A stretch of 64,000 nucleotides of DNA from Panorpa germanica (GCA_963678705.1 OY783222.1:13091730-13155729); one strand, 5' to 3'; positions 12,803-24,108 are shown, counted from the first letter of the stretch. The notes: generated by a model not told the origin, from the letters alone. Translations and numbers: made by a program.

Positions 12803-15277
12803 ATGGCAAAAATTATGGTAAGTTTAAATTAAATAAAACCTATAAAAGTATATATTTTAAATTGCGAAAATTTGGAGGCTCATGCTTAAAAGAGATTATA
12901 AGATCCATATAAATCTACGATACGGTCTTATCTTATTCGTTTCTTTGTGCTTTAGAGTCTTACCGATCTCTTCATATACTCGTATTAATAACAAGAAGTG
13001 ATGCAGTCCTAATAACAATAAAAAGATTTTACTAGCTACAATTTACCTCGCTCATAGTGGTCAAAACTTTGCAATCCATTTTAACCTATTTCCTGGTAAA
13101 CTATCGAGCTGAAATTGAAAGGATCTTTGTCAATAACAACATAATGTGGTGCAATAATATTCCGTTATAGAATGTTAATAGATAATTAATACTATAATAT
13201 ATATAGATAATATAGTATACTGGATAAAAAATATACATTCAAGTTTTCGTAATACTTTATTTTATTCCATAATAAAAACGGAAGGTCTAAATTACTTGTG
13301 TAAATCTTGTATATTATTTTCAAGTGCGCCCACACTTTTATTATTAAACTGAACATCACCCTATATGCATGTAATACTTTAGTTAAACTCCCAGGTAAAA
13401 AATGTTTCACACTTGTTAACTTGCTACAAACTAATTTCAAGGTTTATTTTCTACTTCTTATATAGAAATTCTCTTGCAATGACGTTTGACACTTGCTATC
13501 TCACTGAAGTACTTTTTTTAATTTTTATTTTTATATAAATTTTCTCGGGCTTCCTAGGCACGTAGCCTTTTATCGCCCCTAATATTGTTCTACTTCTTCT
13601 TATACTTTATATCCAGACAACAAGAATGATCTATTCATGGCTACTGCTGATATAAATTTCGGTTTCTCAATCAAAAAAGCAGTGTTAACAGAAAGCGTCT
13701 GTAGCACCGCCCTTTGAAGTCCATTTCTTACCATTGCTGTATTTTTACATTGCCACAGAATGAGGTCAGGATCTGCCTCCTCTTCACCACATTCGCATTT
13801 AGGGTTTGGAATGATTTAGTTTCTTGCTGGCTGACTGTAGTACTACAAGATTCATTGCGTTAAATTTTCCACCTAAACTAGTAATATTTAATTCTAACCT
13901 ATTTAATACAATCCTAGTAATATTTAATTCGAAAGGTTTTATAGCTATTCTATTTAAAAGCTATTAATCCTTCAAAAGGTCTTTTTAAATTATTACAATT
14001 CTTAACAAGGTGTTCCTTAAAAAAGATTAATTAATAGATTAGTAGATTAATTTTTGTCACAAAACATTATCTATTAAAGAGTCGTCTACATAATAGATAA
14101 CTTTTGTTATGTTAGATAAACGTTAAATACACATAACTGTGTTTAGCAGAACAAAAGATGAATGTTACCTTACATTCATGTAACATGTTACTAAAACGAA
14201 GCCAAGTAATATATAATCCAAAAAGGTCTAACTAACCCAGTAAACAATTTGGTGAAGTGTCCTATTTGGTGAAGTTCGAGTCACTCGTACAATTCTATTC
14301 TAACGCTTTACAAGTTCTCTACCTGTCACAGATTTTGTGTTAGTTTTTCATAATAATATTCTTTCTTTTTCCAACATCATTCATTAAGTATTTCTGTTTC
14401 TTTCCCACATGGGTATATTTTTATTATCCGGTCATAAATCATAAACCTACTCCGCTTTTAATTCAGCAGTGAACCGTCGTTGCAATGTCTGTAGCTCATA
14501 AAAAGGACCTTTCCTTTGAACGACTGAATAGAAAACGAACACGTTCCAGACAAAAAATTCATGATATGTAATAAAAATTAAGTAGAATTTACTCCAAAAT
14601 GTTTACTGGGAAAGATACTTAAAGATTTTCATAATCCTTAAAAAGGTTTTCTTAAGGTGTTTTACTATTATGTTAATGGACAAATAAAATAAATTATTTT
14701 TCAAGATGCAGTAAGATATTTAGTTATGTTAGATAAACCTTAAATGCACATATTATGGAATTACTCTGTTTAGCGATAATAAATTTTTTTTTTAATTTTT
14801 TTTTATAGAAAACATTTTAATTTTCTTTTTAAACAAACTCGTTTCGTTCTCTGAGTCTCTGAAGATATATGGCTTCTTCAATACTAATTGTATATTTTGA
14901 AATTGCAGATTGTAGCACTTTGTGCCATCCTATTCGTCGTCTTCTGCGAGTCCAAACCACAAGGATACTTCGACTACCTTTCGGGTCTTGATTACCAGCA
15001 ACAGCAGCAGTTTCCTCCGAGACAATACTACTATCCCGTTCGCGACAACTACCGCCCAACGTCTTTATACGACATAGAAAAAGACAGCAACAAGAGACAA
15101 AAACAAAAGGAAATTGTCATCTTTAAGCGTGAAGCCCCAGAAGCCCTTGAACAGCAAGACGGAGACGACACCGAGAGCGAGATATTTGACGTCGCAGAGA
15201 ACAGCGTCATTTTCAAACCTCTGTTCCGATACAGGTCTCAACTTGTCGACAGGAGACGGGTCTACAGACCTCAGTAG
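12803..15277 (+). CDS. Small secreted protein, unknown function (127 aa, two exons)
   Basis: Exon 1 (12803-12817) encodes only MAKIM and ends ATG|GTAAGT; exon 2 (14909-15277) opens after TTGAAATTGCAG and runs to TAG. The joined N-terminus MAKIMIVALCAILFVVFCES is a clear signal peptide. The mature part is Gln/Tyr-rich (QQQQQFPPRQYYYPVRDNYR), with basic sites KR at 67-68 and 78-79 and RRR at 120-122, an acidic stretch (about 86-96) and no cysteine after the signal peptide. This fits a secreted extracellular or prohormone-like protein; I do not recognise the family. A TATA box and AATAAA signals frame it. The 2.1-kb intron holds a LINE 3' fragment and a 375-bp TIR element. Confidence 0.82.
13500..13815 (-). 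mobile_element. LINE 3' fragment (CGEEEADPDLILWQC family)
   Basis: Minus strand: CECGEEEADPDLILWQC followed by KPKFISAVAMNRS and a stop, then a 3' end GGCTACGTGCCTAGGAAGCC with CGAGAAAATTTATAT. The same end recurs at 17.7, 25.1 and 39.5 kb. It lies in the intron of the secreted-protein gene. Confidence 0.65.
14236..14610 (+). mobile_element. CCCAGTAAAC-family TIR element, 375-bp type
   Basis: CCCAGTAAACAATTTGGTGA at the left, CCAAAATGTTTACTGGG at the right; flanked by AA on both sides. It is almost identical over its length to the copy at 62181 in reverse. It lies in the intron of the 127-aa secreted-protein gene. Confidence 0.85.
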
Positions 15278-15503
15278 GTTCCTTCCTAAGTTCTAATAAG
15301 ACATTGTAGCCAATTAGAGCAGTTAAGATATACCTTGTACGACGAGCACCCAGTACCTGACATTTGAAGGTGTGAATGAGATGACTAATTGTTTATGTTA
15401 TTGTCCTTCTATGTTAAATAGCTCATAAGTAAAAGTCTGATTAATTTTTATATTTTATTATATTTAAAAATTTATTATAAATATTAGATTGTAGAAAAAT
15501 TAT

Positions 15504-15534
15504 AATAAAATGAATTTTAATAAATGTTAATAAA
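15504..15534 (+). terminator. Polyadenylation signals of the secreted-protein gene
   Basis: Three AATAAA hexamers follow one another about 230-260 bases after the stop codon. Confidence 0.6.
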
Positions 15535-15584
15535 TATTTCTAGCTTTATTATATATTTTTTTATATTTATTTATTAACACCGAT

Positions 15585-15775
15585 GACTTCTTACTATGTT
15601 GGTAGTTTTTGTGTGAAATATGTGAACTACACCACTGCCTAATAAGATTGTTGTATGTTTCATAATCAATTTAACTTAATAACAACGAAACCCAAGAAAT
15701 ATCTCTGGTCCGAGGATCGAACTGAAAGTGTCAAGTAACAATGGTCTTGCCCACTGTATCGTCAGCATTATTATA
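15585..15775 (-). mobile_element. tRNA-derived SINE-like copy
   Basis: On the minus strand CAGTTCGATCCTCGGACC is box-B-like, followed by a body with GGGTTTCGTTGTTATTAAGT. The body recurs at about 11.9 kb. Confidence 0.45.
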
Positions 15776-16097
15776 ATGTATCTGCTACATAATGGGTCAT
15801 CAATTGGGTTGTGCACCATAACTTTATTTATATAAAACTGCACCGTATATTGATCAAGTTTTCAATCAAAACCTCAAATATTCAATTATTTTTATTCAAT
15901 TCGCAAGTAATTCATGATTGAAATAGTCATTTTTGTCCCTCAAAAGTGTCAAAATTTATAAAAAATTATTGAATAACGTCATTTCACTCCTTACCCTCTT
16001 CCTCAATACTATTTGTCTACCATTGTTATCGCTATTAATCAAGAGAAGTGTAAAAGAGATGCAGAATCAAACGTCATAGCGCTAGCAGCTGTAGCAG

Positions 16098-16347
16098 CCC
16101 AGTAAACAATTTGGTGAAGTGCCCTATTTAGTGACGTTTCTATCACTATTTCACTTCAATTATAGTTCGCATCAACTTTATCTTCATTTGTATTTCGACA
16201 GGTGGAGTAATTTCGCCATTTGTAGCCGATAAAGTAGACATTTTATATAAAAAATGTGAGAAACTGAACTATAAATGAACTCTTTCATGACAAAATCATG
16301 ACGCATCTTCAATATGATGTCAAAGTGACTCCAAAATGTTTACTGGG
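16098..16347 (+). mobile_element. CCCAGTAAAC-family TIR element, 250-bp type
   Basis: CCCAGTAAACAATTTGGTGA ... CCAAAATGTTTACTGGG, flanked by AG on both sides. The interior (TTCACTTCAATTATAGTTCG) differs from the 375-bp type and matches 42082. Confidence 0.85.
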
Positions 16348-17116
16348 AGCAACCCGTAAGGAGTGCATATAATGAAATGGTTTGCAACGATAAAAAATAA
16401 AATTAGTTATTATATTCTATTGACTAGTTGAGATTCTATTAAGAAGTTGAAATGGATATAACTCAGTTAATTTTTTGATATTTAATCAAATAAAATACGC
16501 TAATATACCAATATTTCATTAAAAAAATCAAAAATTGGCGTTTTTATTTTATTACATATCCAAAAATTAATGAATATGTTAGCGAAGAACGGAATTCGGG
16601 AATTTGGTACCTATAGAAATTGAGTCCATTTAGTCTAGACACCATCACCGACCTGATCCTAAACACAGGCCAGTTTTCGGTAAGGTTTTCTTGGAAAACT
16701 TTCCTACTATCTCTAGCGAGCATCCGAGGAAACTCGAGAATTATCGAACGATGGCTTCTTCAGCACAAAATAAGGAAAGCAACGGGAGAAACAATTGTGG
16801 GATTGCAGCAACCACAGATATTAAGTAATAATTTCAATATTCGATGGTCTTTAAATTCTCAATAGTTCTAGTATTCTGTTTGGTTTTATTTTATACATCT
16901 ATATATGTTATCATAATATTGCTTTAAAACAAAAAGGGTCTCAGCTACAGTGTAGCTAAATAGTAGGGAAGAACATAAAAAAGGAATGACGTCCAGAGCT
17001 CTTTTTTTTTTTTGTAAATTTTTATTCTTTTAATTATTAAAGGTACAAAAATGATTATTTCAATCGTTAATAACTTTTATAATATTGCGAATTGAATAAA
17101 AATAAATGGATATTAG

Positions 17117-17336
17117 CAGAAGCGAAGCTACCGCCGTATCAATGATACGGGGCCTCCGGACTACAGGGGCCCCAAATGTGTGTAAGCAAAAATACGTTAA
17201 ATGTTATCCACAAACTTAATCGTAAGTAATAACGTATAATCAATATAAAATTATTTTAATTCAATGCGAGCGTTGTTGTTCGTTTTATGAAAAATCTTTA
17301 CCCATCATTTGGGTCCCCCAACAAATTACGTTACTA
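17117..17336 (-). mobile_element. Tiny hAT-like element (220 bp)
   Basis: Ends CAGAAGCGAAGCTACC and AATTACGTTACTA; flanking octamers GATATTAG and GATATTAA agree at seven of eight bases, as expected for an old hAT duplication. A related end lies at 45256. Confidence 0.65.
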
Positions 17337-17695
17337 GATATTAAAGGTTTTGATAGAAAACTTCATACAGTGCAGATTTATATAAATTTATTTATGGTTC
17401 ACAACCCGACTATGAAATTATTTACTTTCCATCTGAAGAAATATAACTTTGAATATCCGTTATATGAGTGCCTATTTATTATTTATATAATTATAATTAT
17501 TAAATAATTAAAACAACGGGAAAATCAATAATCAAAATACTTTTTGTTCTAGCCAGAGAACTTTTAAACTGGTTTCAAAATTATATCAGTGTCTCCATCT
17601 TTGACAAGTGATACGAAATAATACAAGTAATTAAGTCAGAAGTGTTGCTTGTAATTCAGGCGTAAAATTAATTTGCCAAGTTACAGATAAAACAT

Positions 17696-17785
17696 AGCAC
17701 GTCGCTACGTATGCACATAGTCTTTTATCACTCCTCAAAATGTTATGCTTTTTAAACTTCCTGACAACAAGAATGATCTAATTGA
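17696..17785 (-). mobile_element. LINE 3' fragment, older copy
   Basis: ACTTCCTGACAACAAGAATG and GTCTTTTATCACTCCTCAAA align with the reverse of the 13.5-kb fragment. Confidence 0.45.
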
Positions 17786-18055
17786 TATATTTATTTTAAG
17801 TGTATCAACTTTTGATAGTTAAACTAATTTATACATTTTAAAAACCATTTTTACTCCAACAGTCCACAAACTAAGTTTTTGGGTGTCATAATAGACTCGA
17901 AACTAAAATGGTTGTGCCGCATAGCTGCTGTCAGATAAGTCCACAAAATACCAAATACACCAGGCTCTCATAGAAGTTTTGGCAATGTCGCAAGCGTGCT
18001 AAGGGTATTCTAAATTTATGAAATTATACTCATCAAATTTTTCAAGACCGCGTGG

Positions 18056-18659
18056 AATGGGCTTGTGTCCTCATTCTTTAGTGGTCGATTTTTCAATTGT
18101 TGATTGAAATTGATGTTAATAAATGTGTATTGGCGTGTCTATTTTATTAAATATCTAAATATTGACGGAGATATAGCAATTAAAAATTTGAATTGTAGTT
18201 TTAGCGCTAGAAATGGACGGCCATATTTGTATGCATTTTAACGTCAGTTATTTGTTGAGTAGGTAAGTGCTGTGGTAATGTTCTGTAGCTGTTGGTAGTC
18301 AAATAATCAAGTCAAGTTAAAGAATAATAAGTTTTTATTTTATTTAACCCTGCTAAGGCAGACATAATATTGAAATTTGATTGTTCCTTGAAATAGCTGT
18401 AAATAATGTTTGACATTTTGATATATAAATACATATAGCAGAGATTTATGAGCTGTAAGGTTGGTAACCTTACACAAGGATTGTGATGTCACATGCACTT
18501 GGAATGTGTACAACGTTGAATCCTTTTAATAATTAAGGACACAAAATGACTTTTTTTAGTTGTTAAATATCTCTTAACATATAAGGAGTTATTAAAAAAT
18601 AATTGAACATTTGAGGTTCTAGTAACCCACTTTATCAATATATAGTACACAAGCCCATT
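18056..18659 (+). mobile_element. GGGCTTGTG-family TIR element, near-complete
   Basis: Left AATGGGCTTGTGTCCTC, right CACAAGCCCATT. It has a 28-bp internal deletion next to the right TIR, between two GTACAC/GTCAC-like short repeats, compared with the 58056 copy. The centre carries the inverted repeat AAGGTTGGTAACCTT. There is no coding capacity. Confidence 0.8.
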
Positions 18660-19156
18660 ATCATAATGTACGGGTGTATTTCATTATTTTACGAAAAATA
18701 ATTCTGATTTGGCTGAGGTTAAAGTTATTTTTAAATAACGCAAATGTCATAATCATAAATTTTAAGTAAGTACAAAACCAGATGTGATTGTTAAAACCGG
18801 AATGTTTAAGGGTGGTGTTACCCAGCATCTCACCGAGTATTATTCCATTTTATATTTAAATACCTTTTAAGAAAAAGCTATTTTTATTTTATTTGAAGAC
18901 TTTTACAAACCTATTTTCTATTTTGAAAATGCAAAATACTTTTCTTATTTTTCTTACTTCATTGTGTTAATCCGTAAACAATACTTAATGAATATAAACT
19001 TAAAAGCCCACCAACATTAGCAACATTATTTGACTCCCCCAAATAACATCCAAATAGGTATTACCATCCGCGACATAAATAACGTTTATATCATTAGGTT
19101 GATAGCCTAAAAATTGTAAATTCTCGTAGTCAATAAAAAAAATTACATTTATATTA

Positions 19157-19700
19157 TTAAGGAGGTACAGGACGTTAACGTAAATGATGAAATCGTTGTG
19201 AAATTTAGAGGGACGATACAAATAGTTAAAATACATGCTAACTCAAAATTTTAGAGTCCTAGGGTTCATTGTTTTCTTTTTATACATGATTAAAAATAGT
19301 CATTTTCCATACAAATCATAATTTTTAGCTCAATTTCACCACATAATATAACTTTTAACTATAAAGAAATGGTGACACGGCTTTCAAAAATTAGGTGTAT
19401 ATAAAATAATCTTTTTTGTAACTATTGCAAAAAGAAAATTATCAAAAGTATACCTATATACGAAAATATTTAAATAAAACCAGTAAGAAACAGTAAGTGT
19501 AGGTTATAAGCCGGCAACGTTGCAAATGCCAATTTGAGCGGGAAATTCAAAATCGGAATAAATGTTATATAAAATATAACAATTTATTGGTGAAAGAACC
19601 AAATCACGCATGCGTCAACACACGTAAGTTTGCAGCGTTGCAAAATTTATTATTCCTTTTTCAAAATATTTAATTTGTATTTAAATTGAATTAATATAAT
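19157..19700 (+). mobile_element. TTAA-flanked TIR element, 3'-truncated copy
   Basis: Starts TTAAGGAGGTACAGGACGT and follows the 1383-2132 copy closely for about 540 bases before losing the right end in TA-rich sequence. Confidence 0.75.
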
Positions 19701-20130
19701 ATAATATATTAAGAAAGAAAATATTTGTGCATTTCTGTTCTAATCGCGGAGCCTCACAAAACCCAAGGCCCATATACTAACAATATAGATAATTTATAAA
19801 ACTTTGTTAAACATTATGGATGATTCTTGTAAACTTTCTTTTGTTAATCGCAGCACAATAAAAATTATTATTATTATTATTATTCAGTCAACAAGCATTC
19901 ATTGAGGTATTCATGAAATAAAACCACAAACAATCGAGAATGATCTACAACATTGTGTTATGATGATGGTTAACCGTGGAAGACATTTAACTAAAATTCT
20001 TTTCCACAAATAATCGGAAGGTGTACTCTCTGGAATAAACTATTATTATAAAATACTCCACGGTGTAGTTTTAAAGGCAATGTCAAAAAAGAAACCAAGA
20101 AATGGCCCCCCTTTGTAATTGAATTTGTAT

Positions 20131-20765
20131 AATGGCCTTGTGTACTCATTTTTTAGGGGTCGATTTTTCAACTGTTGATTGAACTTGGTGTTAATAAATT
20201 TGCATTGGCGTGTCTATCTTATTGAATATCTAAATGTTGACGGAGATACAGCAATTAAAAATTTTGGATTGTAGTTTTTGTTTTAGTGGTAATGTTTTGT
20301 AGCTGTTGGTAGTCGAAATAATCAAGTCAGGTCAAAGAATATTAACTTTTTATTTTATTTAACCTTGTTACGGTAGACATAATATTGAAATTTTATTGTT
20401 CCTCGAAACAGCTGTAAATAATATTTGATATTTTGATATATAAATACATATAGCAGAGATTTATGAGCTGTAAGGTTGGTAACCTGTAAACTTGTCAGAG
20501 TTCTGTCATAAATATGCTACCTCTTTTACGCTTTGTTGTATAAAAGAGATAGCAACATAGCGGACGTGAGGTCACATGTCTTGGAATATTCTACAACGTT
20601 AAATCCTTTTAATAATTAAAAAAAAAATTACTTTTTTAATTGTTAATATCTCCTAACATGTAAGAAGTTATTAAAAAGTAATTGAACATTTGAGGTTCTA
20701 GTAACCCACTTTATCAATATATAGTACACTTTTATAGAAATTAAGACATAGGACATAAGTCCATT
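20131..20765 (+). mobile_element. GGGCTTGTG-family TIR element with both central modules
   Basis: Left AATGGCCTTGTGTAC, right end degraded (CATAAGTCCATT). Unlike its relatives it carries both the AAGGTTGGTAACC module and the CTCTTTTACGC...AAAAGAGATAGC hairpin module. It abuts the polyadenylation region of the Gly-rich gene. Confidence 0.75.
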
Positions 20766-20806
20766 ACATTTATAGAAAAAAGAAAATTTATTACAAAAAA
20801 AGAAGA

Positions 20807-20812
20807 TTTATT
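20807..20812 (-). terminator. Polyadenylation signal of the Gly-rich gene
   Basis: AATAAA on the minus strand, about 190 bases after the stop; a second lies at about 20787-20792. A 635-bp TIR element begins directly beyond (20765). Confidence 0.55.
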
Positions 20813-20998
20813 ACAAAATACAATCTTATAAAAATAACTTAAAAATTACTCCCATATTTAAACATAAATTTAAAATACATCAAAATGAATATTATTTTAA
20901 AATTTCAAAATTATGTTTAAGTTATTAAATTCCAATCTATTTCTGATTTAAATCCTTCGGAAAGTCCTTTTAAAAACACTGTGTTCGTTTGTGAGAAG

Positions 20999-23900
20999 TT
21001 AATACCAATAGCTGCGACCCCATCCACCGTAGTAGGGCTTGTAGTATCCGCCATAACCTCCATATCCACGACCGTATCCTCCCCAGCCTCCGTAGCCTCC
21101 GTAGCCTCCATAGCCTCCGTAACCACCCCAACCACCATAGTAACGTCTACCGCCCCAGCCTCCCCAACCTCCCCAGAAAGTGGCATCAGTCTTCAGATCT
21201 TCTTCGGATTTTGGCTGTAACAAATATATATTAATACTAGCTGTCCCGGCCACGCGTTGCTGTGACTAACGTTTTTGTCATATTACATTACATAGCGCCA
21301 TCTATTGAATATTTACTCAATCTAGTCAACAGAATATTTACTCAATCTAGTCAACAGATGTCGCCATCATCGTCGCCAGATGTCATCGATAATTAATAGA
21401 CAAATAATTTGCAATAAGATAATATTGCAATCATAAATTGAGATGTAAGCTATCCTATCTTTCAAGTTGGATCAAACTGCACACGGTGTACAAATTTGAT
21501 TAAAATCGGTTAAGTAGTTTAGGAGTCCATCGCGGACGAACAATGTGACACGTAATTTATATATATTAAGAAGAAGAAGAAGATAGTTGTTATTAATTAA
21601 TCTGTAAAAAGTATTTTAAGTTTTATTTATTTTTACAAAAAATTAAAAAAATGTTTCCGCCCGGGATCGAACCGGGGACCTTGTGCGTGTGAAGCACACG
21701 TGATAACCACTACACTACGGAAACTATATAGATAGTCTAATAAAACTTGCACTTTACGAGTGATTTCTAAATCATTATACCTCTGAGGGATTTATTAATG
21801 CAGTGTCAGCTTGTACTTCTTCACCTGCAGGAATGGGTGCGGGTTTTTCATTGCTTACTGGAGCTGGTTCAGCAGGCGCGGCCTCGGGTTGTGATGCTAC
21901 TTGAGCTGGAGGTTGAACTTGGGGTTCTTCAGCAGGGTAAGCCGAAGATAGTGCAACCACAAACACCGCCAAGAACAACACCTAAAAAACAAAAAAAAAA
22001 CATTCAATCAAATGAAAATAATTTACATGGTATACTAATATATTGACTACATTTTGTTGCGTAGTATCTTATCATTTAACACATGTGTTGATTTGCATAA
22101 AATATTTACTAATTATTTTAAAAATTATAGCAATCGTTCAAAATACATTTAGTGTCAAATAAACGTTACGGTTTAACTGGCAGGTTTGCATATGCGAATT
22201 ACCTGTACAGGTAAACCGGATTATATAAGTCATGGAATCGCATCGGTTTACTTGTATAGGTAGTTTGCACAGGTAGTCTACTTAGGTAGACCTGTCAGGT
22301 AAACCGGGCCCAGTTGCATGCCCATCGTTACAAATAAGGACGTTGTCGTGCTGCAATATTTATGTATCGTATACGTAATGAAACACAAAAAAATTATCGA
22401 TGACTGTACCACCGAGTCGTTACATATACAAAACCGTATGCCGTTTAAGCCTCATTCCCACTCACTGTTTTAATATTTAATTTACGTTTTCATTTAATAT
22501 TTTTATCTGGATTTCAGGTTTTCAGAATAGGCATTCCTTGTCACATTCGTGTTTTAATTTGAGGTTAGTTATTTTAGTTGGTCCACATGCTTCGTTAGTA
22601 ATATAAATTTTGATAGTTTGATAATTGGACAAAATTGAATGTGGAATAATTAAAATTGCTGTTTTTAATAACAATTAGTAATAGAAATTGTTTTTATTTC
22701 TTTATTTCTGTTTAATGAACTTGTTTTAAAAATAAATCATTTATAATGCACTTTGACAGATTGTTACATTTTGGAGGTTATAATAAATAAAGTATAGTAA
22801 ATTATATTCTACAGTTCTCAGAGAATGACTACGCATATCCCCATATGCTATACATTAATTTATATACATATAATTTAATAACAAAATTAAAATAGTGAGT
22901 GGGAATGATATTTTAATCTTCAGAGTGCCGAAACATTCATTTTTAATTAAAATAATATACCAAAAATATTCCTTTATTGTCTTCAATTTGAAAAGATATC
23001 GGTTTGCTTTTTATTGAAAATAAAACAACTGGTGTAACTAACTACTCAATAAATGTATTTGCGTCTTTAAGGACGCAGTGGATGAGAGCATTTATGCTTG
23101 ACGCCCGACAGCAGCATCTTCGGGTTCGATCCCGGAGATGCGCTCTATATTTTCTGTGTTTGGTTTTATAATCCTTTAAAGACTAGAACGATAAATTTAT
23201 TTCCGTTTGCATTATCATACATGGTATATGTGAAGACTTTAAAAAATAAAATAAATAAAATTTGTCAATTTTTTCATGAAATGCTTATTACAGTAGCGTC
23301 TGGGGTTCGGTTCTCGGACCGCGCCGCTATATTTTTATTAAAACTTGTAAGGCAGCGATGTATATATATGAGTCCATGACACCATAAATGCTGGCAACGT
23401 ATTATAGGAAACCGTTGGTAAAAGTACTCAACATTGGAAATAGGCGCGCACATAAAATAAATTAAACAAAAGTGTATTTGACTCTTATTTACTCTCATTG
23501 CTACCTATGCATAATGACGTAACAGTGGGCGGACATTGATGCTTGACGGTGACTGCTGTGTCTTCGGGTTCGAACCAGATATATATTTTTATATTATGGT
23601 CATACATAATCGTTCACTTATTAGGCAGCGGTGCAGTGCACATATATGAGGCCACGACACCACAAATACTGCCAACATTGAAGGAGGTCGTCGATGATAG
23701 GACTCAGCATCGGAAATAGGCCGACGTTAAATAAATTAATATAAAAAAGCTACCTATGCAAATGATTCAAATTTTGATTAAATTTATCTAGTGTCCGAAA
23801 CGGTCAATCGAGTTCTTGTGATTGTACAAAAATTACTACGAACAAGGCTAATAATGCGGGCTGAACAAATAATAACGTAAAAGAAAAAATATAGTGCTAG

Positions 23901-24009
23901 GCACAGAAATCGATCCAGAAAGCGTCAATGCTTCAATATATTTACAAACTATTTTATAAAAATTTTGAGAATAAATAATGAATCAACTTACCATCAATTT
24001 ACTTTTCAT
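20999..24009 (-). CDS. Secreted Gly/Trp/Tyr-rich repeat protein (144 aa, three exons)
   Basis: Exons on the minus strand: 24009-23992 (MKSKLM, ending ATG|GTAAGT), 21981-21781 and 21214-20999; all junctions are phase 0. The N-terminus MKSKLMVLFLAVFVVALSSA is a signal peptide. Next comes a Pro/Ala/Glu-rich stretch (QVQPPAQVASQPEAAPAEPA) and then a tail of GGW and GGY repeats (GGYGGYGGYGGYGGWGGYGR) ending SYWY. Such Gly-Tyr-rich tails occur in insect cuticle, eggshell, antimicrobial and NPLP-type secreted peptides, so the exact role is open. TATA, initiator and AATAAA elements are present. Intron 1 (2.0 kb) carries SINE-like copies and a palindromic element; intron 2 carries a tRNA gene and a LINE/SINE-type repeat. 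The opposite-strand reading frames over the repeats are shadows. Confidence 0.88.
21234..21575 (-). repeat. Non-LTR/SINE-type interspersed repeat (CTAGCTGTCCCGGC family)
   Basis: It opens with ACTAGCTGTCCCGGCCACGC and ends with a TTTGATTAAAATCGGTTAAG motif, a GACGAACAATGTGACACG block and a short tandem tail of AAG units. These blocks are typical of a widespread arthropod retroposon 3' segment; the clade cannot be fixed here. The strand given is nominal. An 18-base direct duplication (AATATTTACTCAATCTAG) occurs near 21309-21345. Confidence 0.6.
21653..21724 (-). tRNA. tRNA-Val (anticodon CAC)
   Basis: The 72-nt minus-strand sequence folds as a canonical cloverleaf: acceptor GTTTCCG/CGGAAAC, anticodon stem TGTGC/GCACA around loop TTCACAC (anticodon CAC), and T arm CCCGG-TTCGATC-CCGGG. 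Box B GGTTCGATCC is perfect. A run of seven T follows within a few bases, a Pol III terminator. There is no intron. It lies inside intron 2 of the Gly-rich gene on the same strand. Confidence 0.97.
22169..22306. repeat. Compact palindromic TIR element (about 138 bp)
   Basis: Ends CGGTTTAACTGGCAGGT and, inverted, CGGTTTACCTGACAGGT. Inside, ACCTGTACAGGTAAACCGG faces CGGTTTACTTGTATAGGT, so the element contains a second inverted pair and the motif ACCTGT or its complement recurs many times. It lies in intron 1 of the Gly-rich gene. Confidence 0.65.
23074..23150 (+). mobile_element. tRNA-derived SINE head (copy 1)
   Basis: Box-B-like GGGTTCGATCCC with an upstream A-box-like GGATGAGAGC. It shares ATGCTTGACG and ATCTTCGGGTTCGA with copy 3 about 450 bases downstream. 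The body is not recognisable after the head. Confidence 0.5.
23281..23468 (+). mobile_element. tRNA-derived SINE (copy 2)
   Basis: Degenerate head (GGGGTTCGGTTCTCGG), then a body shared with copy 3: GGCAGCGATGTATATATATG, CCATGACACCATAAATGCTG, and CAACATTGGAAATAGGC. Confidence 0.55.
23512..23745 (+). mobile_element. tRNA-derived SINE (copy 3, longest)
   Basis: Head TGATGCTTGACGGTGACTGC with TCTTCGGGTTCGAACC, then GGCAGCGGTGCAGTGCACAT and ATGAGGCCACGACACCA, ending near CAGCATCGGAAATAGGCC. It aligns to copy 2 along the body and to copy 1 in the head. Confidence 0.55.
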
Positions 24010-24072
24010 GATGAACTAAAATTACTTGAGCAAATTCACTGATAGATTTGTTAAAGTGACAATTGATTTGTA

Positions 24073-24108
24073 ACTGATGCTTTGCAAAACACTGATGCTT
24101 TATATATA
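24073..24108 (-). promoter_or_regulatory. TATA box and initiator of the Gly-rich gene
   Basis: On the minus strand TATATATAAAG (24108-24098) lies about 30 bases before an arthropod initiator TCAGT (24077-24073). The resulting 5' leader is about 65 bases to the ATG at 24009. Confidence 0.65.

Noticed and set aside
14829-15059. Minus-strand frame over the secreted-protein exon
   Set aside because: Antisense shadow of exon 2 of the plus-strand gene.
15600-15780. Possible tRNA gene (box B-like CAGTTCGATCC)
   Set aside because: No cloverleaf can be formed; treated as a SINE-like copy.
20917-21186. Second minus-strand frame over the Gly repeats
   Set aside because: Off-frame reading of the same exon; the spliced frame gives a proper signal peptide and stop.
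20981-21220. Val/Thr/Ser-rich plus-strand frame over the Gly repeats
   Set aside because: Antisense of the GGY/GGW repeat exon; repeats keep all frames open.
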